A stretch of 64,000 nt of DNA from an uncultured Flavobacteriaceae bacterium (GTDB lineage: Bacteria; Bacteroidota; Bacteroidia; Flavobacteriales; Flavobacteriaceae). The stretch lies in contig CANMSI010000002.1 in the NCBI GenBank assembly GCA_947500575.1, positions 124,001 to 188,000 on the forward strand, in the 5' to 3' direction. Of this stretch, positions 53,037 to 61,938 are shown piece after piece. A program made the position numbers and the translations under genes. How positions within the stretch are numbered: the stretch's first letter is position 1; the number at the start of each line of letters is the position of its first letter. The notes below the pieces were generated by a model, which saw nothing but the letters and a program-made list of their open reading frames with translations, searched no databases and had not been told where the DNA came from.

Positions 53037-54074
53037 ATGGAAAAAATAAACGCCTATAACAATATCCTAGAACTGATAGGAAAGACCCCCCTTGTTAAAC
53101 TTAATAATGTAGTTGCCGAATTTGAAGGTAGTTATTTTGCCAAGGTAGAGGCTTTTAATCCAGGACATTCGTCAAAGGATAGAATAGCCGCCTATATTAT
53201 TGATCAGGCAGAGCGTAAAGGAATTCTTCAACCAGGAAATACAATTATAGAGACTACTTCTGGAAATACAGGTTTTAGTATTGCCATGGTTAGTATTATA
53301 AAAGGGTATGACTGCATTTTAGCGGTAAGTTCAAAATCTTCTAGAGATAAGATTGATATGCTTCGCTCTATGGGAGCAAAGGTATATGTTTGTCCAGCTC
53401 ATGTAAGTGCAGATGACCCTAGATCGTATTATCAGGTAGCGAAGAGATTGCACGAAGAAACGCAAGGATCAATTTATATCAACCAATATTTTAATGAGTT
53501 AAATTCGGAAGCTCATTATAAAACTACAGGGCCTGAAATTTGGTCTCAAACCAATGGTGAAATCACGCATTTGGTTACTTGTAGTGGTACAGGTGGTACC
53601 ATATCTGGAACTGCTCGATATCTTAAAGAGCAAAATCCGAATGTAAAAGTGATTGGAGTAGATGCATATGGTTCAGTTTTAAAGAAATATCATGAAACAA
53701 GGGAGCTAGATACGAATGAGATTTATCCGTATCGCATAGAAGGGCTTGGGAAAAATTTAATACCGTCTGCTACAGATTTTGATCAAATAGACGAGTTTAT
53801 TAAAGTTACAGATGAAGAAAGCGCTCATATGGCTCGAAGAGTTTCTAAAAAAGAAGGAATTTTTGTCGGATATACTAGCGGAGCGGTAATGCAAGCTGTG
53901 AAGCAATTAAATGAGCTTGGAAAATTTGATAAAAATAGCAATGTAGTTGTGATCTTTCCAGATCATGGTTCTCGCTATATGAGTAAGATATATAGTGACG
54001 AGTGGATGAATGATCAGGGGTTTCTAGATAATACATCGGTTGAAGAAACTCAAGAAATACAATTTATAAAATAA
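53037..54074 (+). CDS. PLP-dependent cysteine synthase-family enzyme, probable cysteate synthase
   Basis: A 345-aa fold-type II PLP enzyme. The PLP Lys lies in [14 protein letters not shown] near residue 42, the substrate loop is [12 protein letters not shown] near 74, and the phosphate-binding Gly-rich loop is [11 protein letters not shown] near 180. It resembles cysteine synthase and cystathionine beta-synthase, but its neighbour is an alpha-oxoamine synthase of the capnine type. The known capnine pathway starts with a PLP enzyme of this superfamily making cysteate from O-phosphoserine and sulfite, followed by a cysteate-fatty acyltransferase, so cysteate synthase (CapA) is the preferred reading. 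Ordinary cysteine synthesis is the main alternative. Confidence 0.7.
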   Translation: MEKINAYNNILELIGKTPLVKLNNVVAEFEGSYFAKVEAFNPGHSSKDRIAAYIIDQAERKGILQPGNTIIETTSGNTGFSIAMVSIIKGYDCILAVSSKSSRDKIDMLRSMGAKVYVCPAHVSADDPRSYYQVAKRLHEETQGSIYINQYFNELNSEAHYKTTGPEIWSQTNGEITHLVTCSGTGGTISGTARYLKEQNPNVKVIGVDAYGSVLKKYHETRELDTNEIYPYRIEGLGKNLIPSATDFDQIDEFIKVTDEESAHMARRVSKKEGIFVGYTSGAVMQAVKQLNELGKFDKNSNVVVIFPDHGSRYMSKIYSDEWMNDQGFLDNTSVEETQEIQFIK

Positions 54075-54097
54075 AAAGTAACAGTTTTCTTAAGGAT

Positions 54098-54130
54098 AAA
54101 GCAATGGTTTTTTAAAGCCGTTGCTTTTTT
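54098..54130 (+). terminator. Rho-independent terminator after the cysteate-synthase-like gene
   Basis: AAAGCAATGG and CCGTTGCTTT pair with a few mismatches round a T/A-rich loop, followed by six Ts. Confidence 0.82.
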
Positions 54131-54171
54131 ATTGTAAATAAAATAATTTATGAATGCTTATGAAAAATCTA

Positions 54172-54179
54172 TACTTTTG
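54172..54179 (+). promoter_or_regulatory. -7 box of the alpha-oxoamine synthase gene
   Basis: TACTTTTG ends 33 nt before the ATG at 54213. No -33 TTG lies at the expected distance. With the terminator just upstream, the acyltransferase gene is transcribed separately from its partner. Confidence 0.55.
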
Positions 54180-54212
54180 CACAAGATTAAGATGATAACC
54201 AATCAAGGCTAA

Positions 54213-55478
54213 ATGAGAGACTTATTTGATAGAATTATTGAGAATAAGGGGCACATTGGAAAATGGGCTTCACAGGCGGAAGGGTACTTTGTTTTCCCAA
54301 AATTAGAAGGACCAATTTCTAATAGAATGAAATTTCAAGGTAAAGAAGTGATTACCTGGAGTATTAATGATTACTTAGGTTTGGCCAATTTGCCAGAAGT
54401 TAAAAAGATAGACGGTGATACGGCTGCCGAATATGGTTCTGCTTACCCAATGGGGGCTAGAATGATGAGCGGTCATACCGATTTTCATGAGCAATTGGAG
54501 CAAGAATTAGCGGAATTTGTAGATAAAGAGTCTGCATATCTTCTAAATTTTGGATATCAAGGTATTATGTCTGCCATTGACGCCTTGGTTTCTAAAGACG
54601 ATATTATAGTCTATGATGTAGATTCTCATGCCTGTATTATTGATGGCGTTCGTTTGCATATGGGGAAGCGTTTTACCTTTAAGCATAATGATGTAGAAAG
54701 CCTTGAAAAGAACCTAGAGCGTGCTACTAAAATGGCAGAGCAAACAGGCGGTGGTATCTTGGTAATTTCTGAAGGTGTTTTTGGAATGAGAGGAGAGCAA
54801 GGTAAATTAAAAGAGATCGTTGCTCTTAAGAAAAAATATCAATTTAGATTATTGGTAGATGATGCTCATGGTTTTGGAACTTTAGGAAAGACGGGAGCAG
54901 GAGCAGGAGAGGAGCAAGGTGTTCAAGATGATATTGATGTGTATTTCGCCACTTTTGCTAAATCTATGGCAAGTATTGGTGCTTTTTTAGCAGCAGATAA
55001 GGAAATTATAGAATACCTAAAATACAATTTACGCTCTCAAATGTTCGCAAAATCCCTTCCAATGGTATACGTTAAGGGAGCACTAAAACGCCTAGATATG
55101 TTGCGCACTATGCCACAGTTAAAGGCTAAATTATGGGAGAATGTAGATGCGCTTCAGAATGGTTTGAAAGAACGTGGTTTTGATATTGGAAGCACTTCTA
55201 GTTGTGTAACCCCAGTTTATTTGAACGGCAGTATTCCGGAGGCCATGGCCCTTGTAAAAGATCTAAGAGAGAATTATGGTATTTTCTGTTCAATAGTAGT
55301 ATATCCGGTAATTCCTAAAGGGCTAATCCTTTTAAGAATGATTCCTACAGCTACCCATACACTCGAAGATATTGCCATAACTTTGGATGCGTTTTCTGGA
55401 ATTAGAGAACGTTTGGAAAATGGAACTTACAAAAGATTATCTGCCGCGGTAGCAGCCGCTATGGGAGAATCTATTTAG
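54213..55478 (+). CDS. Alpha-oxoamine synthase, probable cysteate-fatty acyltransferase
   Basis: A 421-aa PLP enzyme of the alpha-oxoamine synthase family (serine palmitoyltransferase, KBL, BioF). Motifs: NDYLGLANLPEVKK near residue 54, YGSAYPMGARMMSGHTDFHEQLE near 76, DVDSHACIIDG near 141, the Asp/His of LLVDDAHGFGTLG near 210 and the PLP Lys in FATFAKSMASIGAF near 244. Members join an amino acid to an acyl-CoA with loss of CO2. In Bacteroidota two paths use such enzymes, sphingolipid (serine) and capnine (cysteate). The adjacent cysteine-synthase-like gene favours cysteate (CapB), giving the sulfonolipid base capnine; serine palmitoyltransferase is the alternative. Capnine lipids are needed for gliding. 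Confidence 0.78.
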   Translation: MRDLFDRIIENKGHIGKWASQAEGYFVFPKLEGPISNRMKFQGKEVITWSINDYLGLANLPEVKKIDGDTAAEYGSAYPMGARMMSGHTDFHEQLEQELAEFVDKESAYLLNFGYQGIMSAIDALVSKDDIIVYDVDSHACIIDGVRLHMGKRFTFKHNDVESLEKNLERATKMAEQTGGGILVISEGVFGMRGEQGKLKEIVALKKKYQFRLLVDDAHGFGTLGKTGAGAGEEQGVQDDIDVYFATFAKSMASIGAFLAADKEIIEYLKYNLRSQMFAKSLPMVYVKGALKRLDMLRTMPQLKAKLWENVDALQNGLKERGFDIGSTSSCVTPVYLNGSIPEAMALVKDLRENYGIFCSIVVYPVIPKGLILLRMIPTATHTLEDIAITLDAFSGIRERLENGTYKRLSAAVAAAMGESI

Positions 55479-55494
55479 TATATAATAGTTAAAA

Positions 55495-55528
55495 AAAAGC
55501 CCGAGTTTCTATTGAAATTCGGGCTTTT
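55495..55528. terminator. Bidirectional terminator
   Basis: AAAAGCCCGAGTTTC, a TATT loop and GAAATTCGGGCTTTT with A- and T-runs, between the convergent acyltransferase genes. Confidence 0.92.
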
Positions 55529-55549
55529 CTTTTTTTTGATACTAATTGA

Positions 55550-56668
55550 TTACAAGTCTTTTCTGAACGTTTTTCTTCGTTTATGTGTTACAGGCGAAAA
55601 GTGTTTCCATATTTGTCTAATTGCAGTATTTTCTTCCAATTCAGGAGTTCTAATACAGTTCAGAATCCCTTTTTTAGTAAATGTTTTATGGCACTCATTG
55701 AATATAATAGCAGTTACACCTTTATTCTGATATTCGGGATCTACCCCAATTAAATAGAAAATGACATCCTTACTATGTTTTTTAGCTTTTAAAAGATGAA
55801 AGATCCCGAAAGGGAATAACTTTCCATTAGCTTTTTGTAAAGCTCTTGAAAATGAAGGCATTACAATAGAAAAAGCAACCAAATTATCATCTTTATCCAT
55901 CACAAACTTAATATACTCTGGATTAATAAAACTGATATATTTTTTCTTGAAATACTCCTTTTGAACTTCCGTAATAGGAACAAAAGAAGCAAGACTTGCA
56001 TAGCTGCTGTTGAAAAGATCAAACATTTTATCAGCTAATGGTAGTACCTCACTAGTTTTTGTGAAATTAACGGCCCTTAATTGGTATCTTTTTTTTATCA
56101 GCTCATTGATTCTCTCAAAATTCTTTGGATCTGCATTTTTAAATAAAAACTTATTCTCTAAATATTCTTTTTCCTTTACAAATCCCAGTCGTTCTAAATG
56201 GCTCTCGTAATAGGGATGATTGTACCAAGTAATCATAGTGCCAATATGGTCAAAACCTTCTGTAAGAACTCCTACCTTGTCCAAATTAGTAAAGCCAACT
56301 GGGCCTTCCATATAGCTTAATTGATGTTGTTTCCCTATTTCTGCGACTTTAGATAACAAGGCTTCGGAAACTTTTTGATCATCAATAAAATCGAACCAAC
56401 CAAAACGCATTTTTGATAAGTTTTGATCTTTTACCTCTATCCAATTAATAATGGCAACAACCCTACCTACTATCGTAGTACCCTTATATGCTAACAGAAA
56501 ATGAGCGTCTGCACTTTTGAAGACGGGGTTTTTTGTGCTATCAAAAGTGTCGAGTTCATCTTTGATGATTGGGGGTACCCAATAAGGAGATCCTTTATAA
56601 AGACTAAAAGGAAAACGAACAAATTTTTTTAAGTCTGAAGCTGAACTAACTTCTTTTACAGTAATCAT
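55550..56668 (-). CDS. GNAT-fold acyltransferase, probable N-acyltransferase of sphingoid or capnine lipids
   Basis: 372 aa. It opens with the pattern FVRFPFSLYKGSPYWVPPII, with NPVFKSADAHFLLAYK and the GNAT-like strand VGRVVAIIN, then YMEGPVGFTNLDKVGVLTEGFD and TWYNHPYYESHLERLGF; the second half carries IYFYLIGVDPEYQNKGVTAI-like cofactor features (VIFYLIGVDPEYQNKGV near 302). Proteins with this layout include the GNAT-type bacterial ceramide synthase that N-acylates the sphingoid base. Located beside an alpha-oxoamine synthase, an N-acyl transfer to capnine or sphinganine is a reasonable inference, not shown. A generic GNAT is the fallback. Confidence 0.7.
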   Translation of the reverse strand: MITVKEVSSASDLKKFVRFPFSLYKGSPYWVPPIIKDELDTFDSTKNPVFKSADAHFLLAYKGTTIVGRVVAIINWIEVKDQNLSKMRFGWFDFIDDQKVSEALLSKVAEIGKQHQLSYMEGPVGFTNLDKVGVLTEGFDHIGTMITWYNHPYYESHLERLGFVKEKEYLENKFLFKNADPKNFERINELIKKRYQLRAVNFTKTSEVLPLADKMFDLFNSSYASLASFVPITEVQKEYFKKKYISFINPEYIKFVMDKDDNLVAFSIVMPSFSRALQKANGKLFPFGIFHLLKAKKHSKDVIFYLIGVDPEYQNKGVTAIIFNECHKTFTKKGILNCIRTPELEENTAIRQIWKHFSPVTHKRRKTFRKDL

Positions 56669-56745
56669 GTGGTTTCTTTTCAGAAACCAATATTAATAAT
56701 ATTAATTTACAGTAAGAAGTAACCCTTTATTTAGTTGTCAAGAAA

Positions 56746-57795
56746 TTAGAATTCGATGAATTCTTTTTCATCTTGTTTTTTCTTCTTTTTCGCCTTTTTT
56801 CTTGCAGCTTTACGCTGTCTCCTTGCCTCTTTTTTGGAAAGACCTTTTTCTCCGTCTTTCTTCTTGAAGGCATTTCTTTTTATTTTCCCACCATTTTCTC
56901 CAGCTTTCTGATCCTCTATGGGGATGAGCGTATCCTTATGGAAATCCCATCGATACGATCCACCTATAGAAGCAAAAAGACGCGATGGAGTATCTTTCAT
57001 GCTTACTCCTAAGTTCACATCTACTTGTAGTTTTTCACTCAGTAAATGTGCAATTCCTGTGCGAAGTAAAACATCGGAGTAACGATCACTTTTTATTCCT
57101 TGATTTTCTAAAAATGCACTCCATTTAGGGTTTCTAAATGCTTGCGAAATAGAAATCAAATAACTTAATTCTGGAAAATCCGTTCCAATCCGATCGTAGG
57201 CTATATTTGAAATGAAAACCAATCTAGGTGTAAATTTACTTTGTGTTGCTATCATTACCCTTGGCGAAATAGTAGGATCGCCTTGAAAAAATGGATTATC
57301 ACCTAAGACAAAATTGACTCCTGCATATAATGATACCGCTGGGAGCAAGTTTTTAAGTTGAAATTTATGATTCGCTCTCCAACTTCGAATATTTGGTTTG
57401 TTGCGTTCCGGATTCTTAAATGGATCGTATACAAGGTATTTTACACCAATCCTATTTCTAGAAAAATTAGTTCTAGAATCGTCCGTACCAAAATTGGTGA
57501 AAGTAATGTTCTGATTTTGAAATGTTCCTTCCCAATTTAATTCCAACTCTTCGAATAATAATCCATATCTAAGAGAAAAATCGACTCCAATAAGGTTTGA
57601 TTCTGTAGCTAAAAGCGAATGATCTTGTTGCTCGTAAGAAAGGCCAAATTCTGTTTGAAATACATTCTTGCCAACCGCATAAGCACTTACAGAAAGACCT
57701 GGTCTATTAGAATTAATAACATCTGTGTACTGACTATAACCGAAAAAAGAACCAATACAAACAATCAAAAAAAGAATATTTTTACGTTTTTTCAT
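56746..57795 (-). CDS. Outer-membrane transporter-like protein (phenol MetA pathway family)
   Basis: 349 aa. It has a signal peptide (ends SFFGYSQ) and an amphipathic beta-strand region (about residues 25-275) of the 'transporter/MetA-pathway of phenol degradation' type: INSNRPGLSVSAYAVGKNVFQTEFGLSYE, RIGVKYLVYDPF, ISPRVMIATQSKFTPRLVF, and FASIGGSYRWDF as the last strand. After the barrel comes a long Lys/Glu/Arg-rich tail (about 290-349; KKEARRQRKAARKKAKKKKK), unusual for a barrel and probably cytoplasm-like or surface charged. The substrate is unknown. The 100 bp to the next gene hold a promoter only. Confidence 0.78.
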   Translation of the reverse strand: MKKRKNILFLIVCIGSFFGYSQYTDVINSNRPGLSVSAYAVGKNVFQTEFGLSYEQQDHSLLATESNLIGVDFSLRYGLLFEELELNWEGTFQNQNITFTNFGTDDSRTNFSRNRIGVKYLVYDPFKNPERNKPNIRSWRANHKFQLKNLLPAVSLYAGVNFVLGDNPFFQGDPTISPRVMIATQSKFTPRLVFISNIAYDRIGTDFPELSYLISISQAFRNPKWSAFLENQGIKSDRYSDVLLRTGIAHLLSEKLQVDVNLGVSMKDTPSRLFASIGGSYRWDFHKDTLIPIEDQKAGENGGKIKRNAFKKKDGEKGLSKKEARRQRKAARKKAKKKKKQDEKEFIEF

Positions 57796-57871
57796 TTCAA
57801 AAAGTAGGCTTCAGAAGCCTGTTTTATTAATATTTTAAGACTTTTGCAATAGCAATACAATCTTAGAATTG

Positions 57872-57879
57872 TATTTTTG
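57872..57879 (+). promoter_or_regulatory. -7 box of the DUF4834 gene
   Basis: TATTTTTG ends 18 nt before ATG 57898. A TTG at 57844-57846 gives a 25-nt gap, slightly long. The TTG at 57889 falls between box and ATG and is not needed as a start. Confidence 0.5.
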
Positions 57880-57897
57880 AATTAAATTTTGACAACT

Positions 57898-58161
57898 ATG
57901 GCTTTCTTAAAAACGGTTTTCATTATACTATTAGTATATTACCTGCTTAAAATCCTAGCCCGATGGTTCGCTCCTAAATTATTTAGCTATGCAGCGAAAA
58001 AGACGGAAGCGCACTTTAAAAATAAATTTGAGGAATTTCAGCAACAGCATTCTGGGCATCAACAATCTGCGAATGCTTCGGCAACTCAAAAAAAATCGAA
58101 GTTAAAAACCAATCCTTCTAAAAAAGTAGGAGAGTATATAGATTTTGAGGAAATTGATTAA
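57898..58161 (+). CDS. DUF4834 family small membrane protein
   Basis: 87 aa. One N-terminal membrane segment (about residues 4-20, LKTVFIILLVYYLLKIL), then a charged, disordered-looking stretch rich in Gln, Ser and Lys, and the conserved end SKKVGEYIDFEEID, the DUF4834 signature. The function is unknown. It lies 55 bp before the YfhO gene and probably heads its operon. ATG 57898 is chosen; a TTG start at 57889 would add three residues. Confidence 0.85.
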   Translation: MAFLKTVFIILLVYYLLKILARWFAPKLFSYAAKKTEAHFKNKFEEFQQQHSGHQQSANASATQKKSKLKTNPSKKVGEYIDFEEID

Positions 58162-58216
58162 TTGTTTTAATAAGATTCCAATATTCTAAATAACCAACCC
58201 TATAAAAAACTACCGC

Positions 58217-60652
58217 GTGAAGCCATTATTTAAAGCGTTCTTTACTCACTTCTTTGTTCTTGTGTTTTTTGTTGTTGCTGCATTGGCATATTTCAGTCCC
58301 GTTTTGCAAGGGAAAAAAATATATCAGAATGATATAAAGCAATATACGGGAATGGCAAAAGAGCAAAACGATTTCCGAAAAAAGACAGGAGAAGAACCGT
58401 ATTGGACCAATGGTGCTTATGGCGGAATGCCTACGTACCAACTAGGCGCTTATTATCCGCATGATTATGTGAAGAAATTTGATAGACTCATCCGTTTTTT
58501 ACCGCGCCCTGCAGATTATCTATTACTTTATTTCATTGGATTTTATATTCTCTTGTGTTGTCTTAAAGTAGATTTTAGATTGGCAATTTTGGGCGCCTTG
58601 GCCTTTGGTTTCTCCACCTATCTTATTATAATTTTTGGCGCTGGTCATAATGCAAAGGCACATGCTCTTGCTTATTTACCAATGTTGTTAGGAGGTATTG
58701 TGCTTACTTTTCGCAAGAAATATCTTTGGGGCTTTGTGCTTACTGCGATAGCGATGGCCTTAGAAATAGGGGCAAATCACTACCAAATGACTTATTATTT
58801 TATGTTATTGGTGCTGATTTTGGGAATAGTGTATTTAGTAGATGCCATTCGTCGCAAAGAGCTAAAGCACTATGGTATTACTATCGGAATTCTTGTCCTT
58901 GCCGTTACTTTAGGGATTGCTGTGAATGCAACCGGACTTATGGCTACCAAGGAATATGCAGATTGGAGTACAAGAGGAAAAACGGAACTTACTATTGCTC
59001 CAGATGGCAGTCCAAAAGAAAATACCCAAGGATTAGATAAGGACTATATCACAAATTGGAGTTACGGAATTACCGAATCTCTGAACTTGTTTGCTCCTAG
59101 ATTATTTGGAGGCGGTTCTGTAGAAGATTTAGGAAAGGATTCTAAGACCTATGAATACTTAACGGAACAGGGAGTTTCTAGAACACAGGCATTGGAATTA
59201 TCCGAGAGCCTACCCACTTACTGGGGAGATCAACCAGGAACTTCTGGACCAGCTTATATCGGAGCAATTATCTTTTTCCTCTTTATTTTGGGAATGTTTT
59301 TAGTAAAGGATAAAGCCAAATGGTGGTTATTAATAGGTACGCTATTTACACTCATGCTTTCATGGGGAAAGAATTTTAGTTCGCTCACTAACTTTATGAT
59401 CGATTACTTTCCTTTATACGATAAGTTTAGAGCAGTATCTTCTATTCAAGTAATTGTAGAGCTTTGTGCACCTATTTTAGCAGTGCTAGCGTTAGCCGCC
59501 ATTTTTAATCCGAAAATTGAATCAGCAAAAAAGACCAAATCACTATTCTATGCCCTCGGAATAACGGCTGGAATTGGATTACTTCTGTTAGCATTCCGAG
59601 GGGCTTTTGATTTTGTAGGGGCTAACGATGATTTCTATAGAAGTAGATTTGGGGCAGATTTAATGGATATTATTATCCTGGATAGAAAGGCAATGTATAC
59701 GGATGATACCCTAAGATCTTTATTGTATGTAGTGCTCACCGCTGCTGTTTTGTGGTTATTTATTAAGGAAAAGATTAAAATGAATTTGGCAGTTCTTGGT
59801 CTTGGACTTTTAATTGTTTTTGATTTGGTAGGGGTAGACTTACGATATGTGAATAAGGACGATTTTCAAAGGGCACGTCAAATAGATGAGCCTTTCCAAC
59901 CCACCATGGCAGATAAACAAATATTGCAGGATACCGATGTATATAGGGTATACGATCAATCTAGTGGGTTAGAAAGTGCTAGAAGCTCTTATTTTCATCA
60001 GTCTATTGGCGGCTACCATGCGGCAAAACCAGGTAGAATGCAAGAACTTTTTGATTACCATCTTGCCAAAGGAAATTTTAAGGTGCTCGATATGCTCAAT
60101 GTTCGGTATGTAATACAGCGTGATCAAGATGGGAGAAGTGTGCCAGGCGTTAATCCAAATGCGGCCGGGAATGCGTGGTTTATTAAGAAATTAATTGAGG
60201 TGACCTCAGCGGATGAAGCAATTAAGGCAATTGATAGCTTACAAATAAGGGATGAAGCAGTAGTGAATACCTCTAATTTTCCAAATATTAACCGATTTAA
60301 TTTCCAAACGGATTCTACGGTGAGTATTAGCTTAACTGAATATGAGCCCAATCACCTTAGCTATCGTTCAAAGAATAAAAATGCAGGGGTAGCTGTGTTT
60401 TCCGAAATGTATTATGCACATGGATGGAGTGCTTACATAGATGGTGTTGAGAAACCCCATTTCAGAGTAAATCATACCCTTAGAGCATTGCGCGTTCCAG
60501 AAGGTGAACATACAATTGAATTTAAATTTGTGCCAGAGATAGTTCAAACGGGGAGCAAAATTACCTTAGCAAGTTCTATTGTATTAGCCTTAGTGGTATT
60601 TGGGGGAATTGGCTTTTCTTTTTGGCGCTCTAGGAAAAAGGACAAAGCCTAA
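58217..60652 (+). CDS. YfhO family membrane protein
   Basis: An 811-aa integral membrane protein with about a dozen segments in the N-terminal two thirds and a periplasmic C-terminal domain. The N-terminal region has the YfhO patterns FSPVLQGKKIYQNDIKQYTGMAKEQ, FRKKTGEEPYWTNGAYGGMPTYQ and, in the loop, NLFAPRLFGGGSVEDLG; the C-terminal part shows a PEG-like GGYHAAKPGRMQE and EGEHTIEFKFVPEIV. YfhO-type proteins are GT-C-like glycosyltransferases or polymer-modifying enzymes (in Gram-positives they glycosylate lipoteichoic acid). The start is GTG at 58217. The stop overlaps the next ATG (TAATG), so the glycosyltransferase gene is translationally coupled. Confidence 0.9.
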   Translation: MKPLFKAFFTHFFVLVFFVVAALAYFSPVLQGKKIYQNDIKQYTGMAKEQNDFRKKTGEEPYWTNGAYGGMPTYQLGAYYPHDYVKKFDRLIRFLPRPADYLLLYFIGFYILLCCLKVDFRLAILGALAFGFSTYLIIIFGAGHNAKAHALAYLPMLLGGIVLTFRKKYLWGFVLTAIAMALEIGANHYQMTYYFMLLVLILGIVYLVDAIRRKELKHYGITIGILVLAVTLGIAVNATGLMATKEYADWSTRGKTELTIAPDGSPKENTQGLDKDYITNWSYGITESLNLFAPRLFGGGSVEDLGKDSKTYEYLTEQGVSRTQALELSESLPTYWGDQPGTSGPAYIGAIIFFLFILGMFLVKDKAKWWLLIGTLFTLMLSWGKNFSSLTNFMIDYFPLYDKFRAVSSIQVIVELCAPILAVLALAAIFNPKIESAKKTKSLFYALGITAGIGLLLLAFRGAFDFVGANDDFYRSRFGADLMDIIILDRKAMYTDDTLRSLLYVVLTAAVLWLFIKEKIKMNLAVLGLGLLIVFDLVGVDLRYVNKDDFQRARQIDEPFQPTMADKQILQDTDVYRVYDQSSGLESARSSYFHQSIGGYHAAKPGRMQELFDYHLAKGNFKVLDMLNVRYVIQRDQDGRSVPGVNPNAAGNAWFIKKLIEVTSADEAIKAIDSLQIRDEAVVNTSNFPNINRFNFQTDSTVSISLTEYEPNHLSYRSKNKNAGVAVFSEMYYAHGWSAYIDGVEKPHFRVNHTLRALRVPEGEHTIEFKFVPEIVQTGSKITLASSIVLALVVFGGIGFSFWRSRKKDKA

Positions 60653-61938
60653 TGCAAAAAGTACTCATCATTTTGTATTATTGGCCGCCGGCAGGCGGAC
60701 CAGGGGTGCAACGTTGGCTAAAATTTGTTAAGTATCTAGGTTCTTGTAAGATAGAACCTATTGTATACGTCCCCGAAAATCCGAATTACCCCATTCAAGA
60801 CAACACTTTCGTAGATCAAATACCTAAAGGGGTAAAAATCCTTAAGCAACCTATTTTTGAACCCTATCGCCTAGCCGGACTCCTCTCTAAGAAGAAAACA
60901 AAACGGATTAGTTCCGGAATTATACAAACAAAGAACCCTTCTTTTTTAGAAAAAGTAATGTTATGGATTAGAGGAAACTTTTTTATTCCAGATGCCCGGA
61001 AATTTTGGATAAAACCTTCTGTACGTTATCTATCCAAAGTGCTAATGAAAGAGGATATAAAGACCATCATTACCACGGGCCCTCCTCATAGCATGCATCT
61101 TATTGGATATCATCTGAAAGCAAATTTGGGAGTAGAATGGATTGCCGACTTCAGGGATCCCTGGACCACAATTGGATACCATAAAAAATTAAGACTAACC
61201 AAGCGTTCCGCACAAAAGCATAAACGTTTGGAAAAAGATGTACTGCAAGCCGCAGATAAAATCGTTGTTACCAGTAATACAACAAAAAAAGAATTTGCGG
61301 CCATAACGAAGAAACCTATTAAGGTAATTACCAACGGTTATGATGGGGCTTTGGATTTAACTAAAAAGCTAGATGTAAAATTCAGTATCTCTCATATTGG
61401 ATCCTTACTTTCTGGACGGAACCCTAGTAACTTGTGGAGAGTGCTTGGAGAATTAGTAACAGAGAATATAGCCTTTAGAGAACAATTGAAGTTACAATTT
61501 GTTGGAGTGGTGAGTGAGGATGTGTTAGCTTCTATACATGCAAGTGGTTTGGAAGTATATTTAGATTTAAAAGGCTATGTATCCCATGAGGAGGCCATAA
61601 AGTATCAACAAAGTTCGCAATTACTTCTATTGGTAGAAATAGATTCGAAAGAAACAGAGGGAATTATTCCAGGGAAACTGTTTGAATATATGCATGCCAG
61701 GCGCCCCATACTTGGTTTGGGACCCAAAAATTGGGAAGCAGGCGATATCATTTCAGCTACTAATTCAGGAGCTGTATTTGATTATAAATCAGATTCAGAT
61801 TTGAAAAGCTTACTTTTAAATTGGTTTAATCAATATCAGCAAAACCGTTTGGTTACTGCATCTACGCAAGTGGATAAGTACAGCAGAAAAGAACTTACGG
61901 AAGAGTTGGCTAAGTATATTAGATGGGAATCGTATTAA
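60652..61938 (+). CDS. Glycosyltransferase family 4-like protein
   Basis: 428 aa, GT-B fold. It starts VLIILYYWPPAGGPGVQRWLKFVKYL (Gly-rich donor or acceptor loop), with TIITTGPPHSMHLIGYHLK and ADFRDPWTTIGYH in the first half, and FSISHIGSLLSGRNPSNLWRVL, FVGVVSEDVL and the donor-site pattern EGIIPGKLFEYMHARRPILGLG near residue 325 (the EX7E-like region). Probably a sugar transferase for a surface polysaccharide or glycolipid. It starts inside the YfhO stop codon and ends overlapping the flippase gene by 16 bp. Confidence 0.9.
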   Translation: MQKVLIILYYWPPAGGPGVQRWLKFVKYLGSCKIEPIVYVPENPNYPIQDNTFVDQIPKGVKILKQPIFEPYRLAGLLSKKKTKRISSGIIQTKNPSFLEKVMLWIRGNFFIPDARKFWIKPSVRYLSKVLMKEDIKTIITTGPPHSMHLIGYHLKANLGVEWIADFRDPWTTIGYHKKLRLTKRSAQKHKRLEKDVLQAADKIVVTSNTTKKEFAAITKKPIKVITNGYDGALDLTKKLDVKFSISHIGSLLSGRNPSNLWRVLGELVTENIAFREQLKLQFVGVVSEDVLASIHASGLEVYLDLKGYVSHEEAIKYQQSSQLLLLVEIDSKETEGIIPGKLFEYMHARRPILGLGPKNWEAGDIISATNSGAVFDYKSDSDLKSLLLNWFNQYQQNRLVTASTQVDKYSRKELTEELAKYIRWESY

